Of a stretch of 8,304 nt of DNA, positions 6,814 through 8,304 are shown piece by piece. Numbering within the stretch: position 1 is the first letter of the stretch; each line of letters starts with the position of its first letter. The stretch comes from Candidatus Gastranaerophilales bacterium (lineage in GTDB: Bacteria; Cyanobacteriota; Vampirovibrionia; Gastranaerophilales; Gastranaerophilaceae): contig CALUVK010000059.1 in NCBI GenBank assembly GCA_944324205.1, forward strand, positions 1 to 8,304, written 5' to 3'. The notes below the pieces were generated by a model, which had not been told where the DNA came from, ran no database searches, and saw nothing but the letters and a program-made list of their open reading frames with translations. Both the position numbers and the translations under genes were made by a program.

Positions 6814-6963
6814 TTACAAACCTCTTTCGGGATGAGCAGAATTGGATGAAACAATTTCATAATATTCATTCTTATCAATATTTACTCCCATATTTTTTAT
6901 ATCGACAATAAATTTTTTCTTATTCTTTTTTTTTGTATAAGAAATCTTATCTAATGATTTCAT
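6814..6963 (-). CDS. Small basic protein, overlaps the end of panD
   Basis: A 49-residue gene of no family I recognise. It begins with ATG at 6963, inside the last codons of panD in another frame (panD ends at 6947, a 17-base overlap). A Shine-Dalgarno GGAG lies six to seven bases before this ATG. A longer reading from ATG at 7011 is possible but lacks that signal. The N-terminal third is very basic (KKKNKKK at 12-18). It is followed by a strand-like FIVDIKNMGVNI and a polar C-terminus NEYYEIVSSNSAHPERGL; there are no cysteines, no membrane segment and no signal peptide. The overlap points to translational coupling with panD, and the L,D-transpeptidase gene follows on the same strand. It could be a small nucleic-acid-binding protein, but nothing in it proves this. 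The good ribosome site and in-operon position make a real gene more likely than not. Confidence 0.6.
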   Translation of the reverse strand: MKSLDKISYTKKKNKKKFIVDIKNMGVNIDKNEYYEIVSSNSAHPERGL

Positions 6964-7297
6964 TGTTTTCTCCAACCTGAACAATTGTAGGTTTATGAGC
7001 TTTGATCTCATCTGAGGTTAATTGTGCATATGTCACAACAATGATCTTATCACCTGGCTGCGCTTTTCTTGCGGCAGCACCATTTAGACAAAAACATTTT
7101 GAACCTCTTTTGCCTTTTATAGCATAAGTCTGAAATCGTTCTCCATTATTTATATTTAATATTTCGACTTTTTCCCACTCCAAGATGCCCGCCAGCTCAA
7201 GAAATTCTTCGTCTATAGTAATTGAGCCGACATAGTTTAAGTTAGCATCAGTCACAGTGGCTCTGTGTATTTTTGAATTTAAAAATTGTCTTAACAT
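6947..7297 (-). CDS. panD: Aspartate 1-decarboxylase proenzyme
   Basis: Converts L-aspartate to beta-alanine for pantothenate and coenzyme A synthesis, in the cytosol. 116 residues, slightly shorter than the usual ~120-130. The zymogen cleaves itself between Gly24 and Ser25 in YVGSITID, generating the pyruvoyl cofactor from Ser25; that motif is exactly in place. Other family blocks are the N-terminal MLRQFLNSKIHRATVT with Lys9, NNGERFQTYAI (50-60), LNGAAARKAQPGD (71-83) and IIVVTYAQL (85-93). ATG at 7297 has GAGG at 7303-7306, five bases upstream. No panB or panC is next to it; instead a small overlapping gene follows, then an L,D-transpeptidase. It is divergent from the glutaredoxin-like gene with 94 bases between; I found no convincing promoter for panD there. 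Confidence 0.97.
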   Translation of the reverse strand: MLRQFLNSKIHRATVTDANLNYVGSITIDEEFLELAGILEWEKVEILNINNGERFQTYAIKGKRGSKCFCLNGAAARKAQPGDKIIVVTYAQLTSDEIKAHKPTIVQVGENNEIIR

Positions 7298-7347
7298 ATC
7301 TACCTCGTTTTTTATGTTAGCACAAAAAAAGAGTAAGGTGGTGAATG

Positions 7348-7367
7348 AGATTTTTTTATTAAAATCT
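7348..7367. repeat. 7-bp inverted repeat in the panD/glutaredoxin gap
   Basis: AGATTTT (7348-7354) and AAAATCT (7361-7367) are exact reverse complements with a six-base spacer, halfway between the divergent panD and glutaredoxin-like starts. It could be an operator for one or both genes; a TAGAAT (-10-like, 7367-7372) touches its right end but lacks a matching -35. In AT-rich DNA such a repeat may also be chance. Confidence 0.35.
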
Positions 7368-7391
7368 AGAATATAAAAAAAGGAGGTAATT

Positions 7392-7622
7392 ATGTTAGAT
7401 TTGTTTATACTAGAGAGTTGCCCTTATTGCAGAAAAGTTATGGATTTTCTTGATGAAAAGGGGGTGAAATATAATAAAATTGATATAATCGATAAAGCTT
7501 CAGAAGAGGCTTTAATACAAATAGGCGGAAAAAGGCAAGTTCCATTTCTTATTGACAAAGACAGAAATATTCAAATGTATGAATCAAATGACATTATTGA
7601 ATATATAAAAACAATAATCTAA
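7392..7622 (+). CDS. Small glutaredoxin-like thiol-disulfide oxidoreductase
   Basis: A compact thioredoxin-fold protein of 76 residues, the length of short bacterial glutaredoxins. The redox motif CPYC is at 10-13 after the first strand (LDLFILES). QVPFLID (49-55) holds the cis-proline Pro51, and the last helix begins YESNDIIEYI (64-73), which is the glutathione-contact region of glutaredoxins and GST N-domains. All core features are present, so reduction of disulfides or glutathione mixed disulfides in the cytosol is likely, although a glutathione-free host might use another thiol. ATG at 7392 has a strong AGGAGG (7381-7386) five bases upstream, the best ribosome site in the window. The stop codon overlaps that of the convergent pyruvyl transferase gene by four bases (ctaa). 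Confidence 0.92.
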   Translation: MLDLFILESCPYCRKVMDFLDEKGVKYNKIDIIDKASEEALIQIGGKRQVPFLIDKDRNIQMYESNDIIEYIKTII

Positions 7623-8304
7623 TAAGCTTTATCAGCTTGTGTATAGTACTTAAATTTATTATCGTCAAAAACAAAATTATTTAACATATCAAATTCTTTA
7701 GAGAATTCTCTTTGATTGAGTTCTATTATCGGAAGGTTAAATTCTTCTGCTAGTTTTTTTACTTTTATATCATAATTTATCGCAAGAGTTTTTACGCCAC
7801 TTTTTATTGCCACAACATTTGCATGAAATCTCATTGCTATCATATATTCTAAATCAGCAATTTTATAAAAAACTTCATTTATAGATAAGCCATACAAAAT
7901 TTCAATTTCTTTAAGACCATTTTTTTCAAGCATTCTTTTAAATTTTCCACAAACTTCCAAATCAATACTATCTTGAAAAGAAAATATTTCTATTTTTTTA
8001 TCCGCAAAACGTTTTGCAACTTCATCTGCAAGAGATTTCAAGAATTCTTCTTTCAAAGTCGGATAATTTCTCAGTTGAATTCCTACAATTCCTTTATTAT
8101 GTTTAACAGGCAAATCCAGATCAAATATCGGGTCTTGAACGAGCTTTGAGACAATTCCCCAGCAGGTCAGAAGTTCTTGCGATTTTTTATCGCGAACCGA
8201 AATTTCAGAACAATGTTTCAGAGCAAGTTTAGTTAAAAATTTGCCGATTTTAGAACGCAAAGGGCCGATACCCTGAGAAAAAATTATTACTTTTTTTCTC
8301 ATAA
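7619..8304 (-). CDS. csaB: CsaB-type polysaccharide pyruvyl transferase, N-terminus cut
   Basis: Adds a pyruvyl ketal to cell-wall polysaccharide from phosphoenolpyruvate; in Firmicutes and in cyanobacterial relatives this modification anchors proteins with SLH domains. The window holds about 227 codons of a family usually ~330-370 long, so the first ~110 residues lie beyond the right edge. The ATG at 8302 falls in the middle of the fold (KKVIIFSQGIGPL is an internal strand and loop), so it is not the true start. Recognisable family blocks, counted from that ATG: SQGIGPL (9-15), EISVRDKKS (33-41), DPIFDL (57-62), AMRFHANVVAIKSGV (156-170) with the conserved R-x-H-A, and INYDIKVKKLA (175-185). 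The C-terminus is complete and ends in the four-base overlap with the glutaredoxin-like gene. The exact symbol is by family resemblance; related pyruvyl transferases of exopolysaccharide loci cannot be excluded. Confidence 0.88.
   Translation of the reverse strand, partial: MRKKVIIFSQGIGPLRSKIGKFLTKLALKHCSEISVRDKKSQELLTCWGIVSKLVQDPIFDLDLPVKHNKGIVGIQLRNYPTLKEEFLKSLADEVAKRFADKKIEIFSFQDSIDLEVCGKFKRMLEKNGLKEIEILYGLSINEVFYKIADLEYMIAMRFHANVVAIKSGVKTLAINYDIKVKKLAEEFNLPIIELNQREFSKEFDMLNNFVFDDNKFKYYTQADKAY

Noticed and set aside
6964..7011. 65-residue version of the small gene starting inside panD at 7011
   Set aside because: No ribosome site at 7011, whereas ATG at 6963 has GGAG at proper spacing.

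Overview
The window comes from an AT-rich bacterial chromosome. It holds eleven protein-coding genes, two of them cut by the window edges, and no RNA genes, insertion sequences or CRISPR arrays that I can see. The best guess at the host is an uncultured gut relative of the Cyanobacteria (Candidatus Gastranaerophilales / Melainabacteria). The reasons are the mix of a short Thermus/Bacillus-like MetRS, a CsaB-type pyruvyl transferase and an L,D-transpeptidase, plus two orphan proteins with an 'F-K-G' or 'F-K-A-N' motif near the N-terminus, which I associate with that group. This is an inference from memory, and a low-GC Firmicute is not excluded.

Left part (1-2436, all minus strand). A partial aldo/keto reductase (694 down to 1) lies 14 bases behind a TetR-family repressor gene (1302-709), with its Shine-Dalgarno overlapping the repressor's stop codon. 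The pair looks like an autoregulated repressor-enzyme operon. In front of tetR is a good sigma-70 promoter whose -35 box lies inside the first of two tandem TGAC...GTCA palindromes, the obvious candidate operator. The second palindrome contains the stop codon of the next gene upstream, an orphan HNH-nuclease-like protein, best started at a TTG at 2436.

Middle (2522-6159). Divergent from the HNH gene is an orphan GNAT-like acetyltransferase (plus). It converges on metG (methionyl-tRNA synthetase, minus) with three bases between the stop codons. metG is divergent from der (EngA, a tandem-GTPase ribosome biogenesis factor, plus). der converges on an L,D-transpeptidase gene with a two-base gap.

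Right part (6162-8304). On the minus strand the order is panD (aspartate decarboxylase, pantothenate/CoA synthesis), an overlapping 49-codon small gene with its own Shine-Dalgarno, then the L,D-transpeptidase; this may be one transcript. Divergent from panD is a small glutaredoxin-like gene (plus), whose stop overlaps by 4 bases the stop of a polysaccharide pyruvyl transferase (csaB-like) that runs off the right edge.

The housekeeping genes (metG, der, panD) are ordinary. What deserves a second look is the tetR operator, the two divergent orphan proteins sharing an N-terminal motif, the small gene overlapping panD, the almost spacer-free convergent gene pairs, and a drop in GC content to the right of the metG/der junction. 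No stretch over 300 bases lacks a gene.
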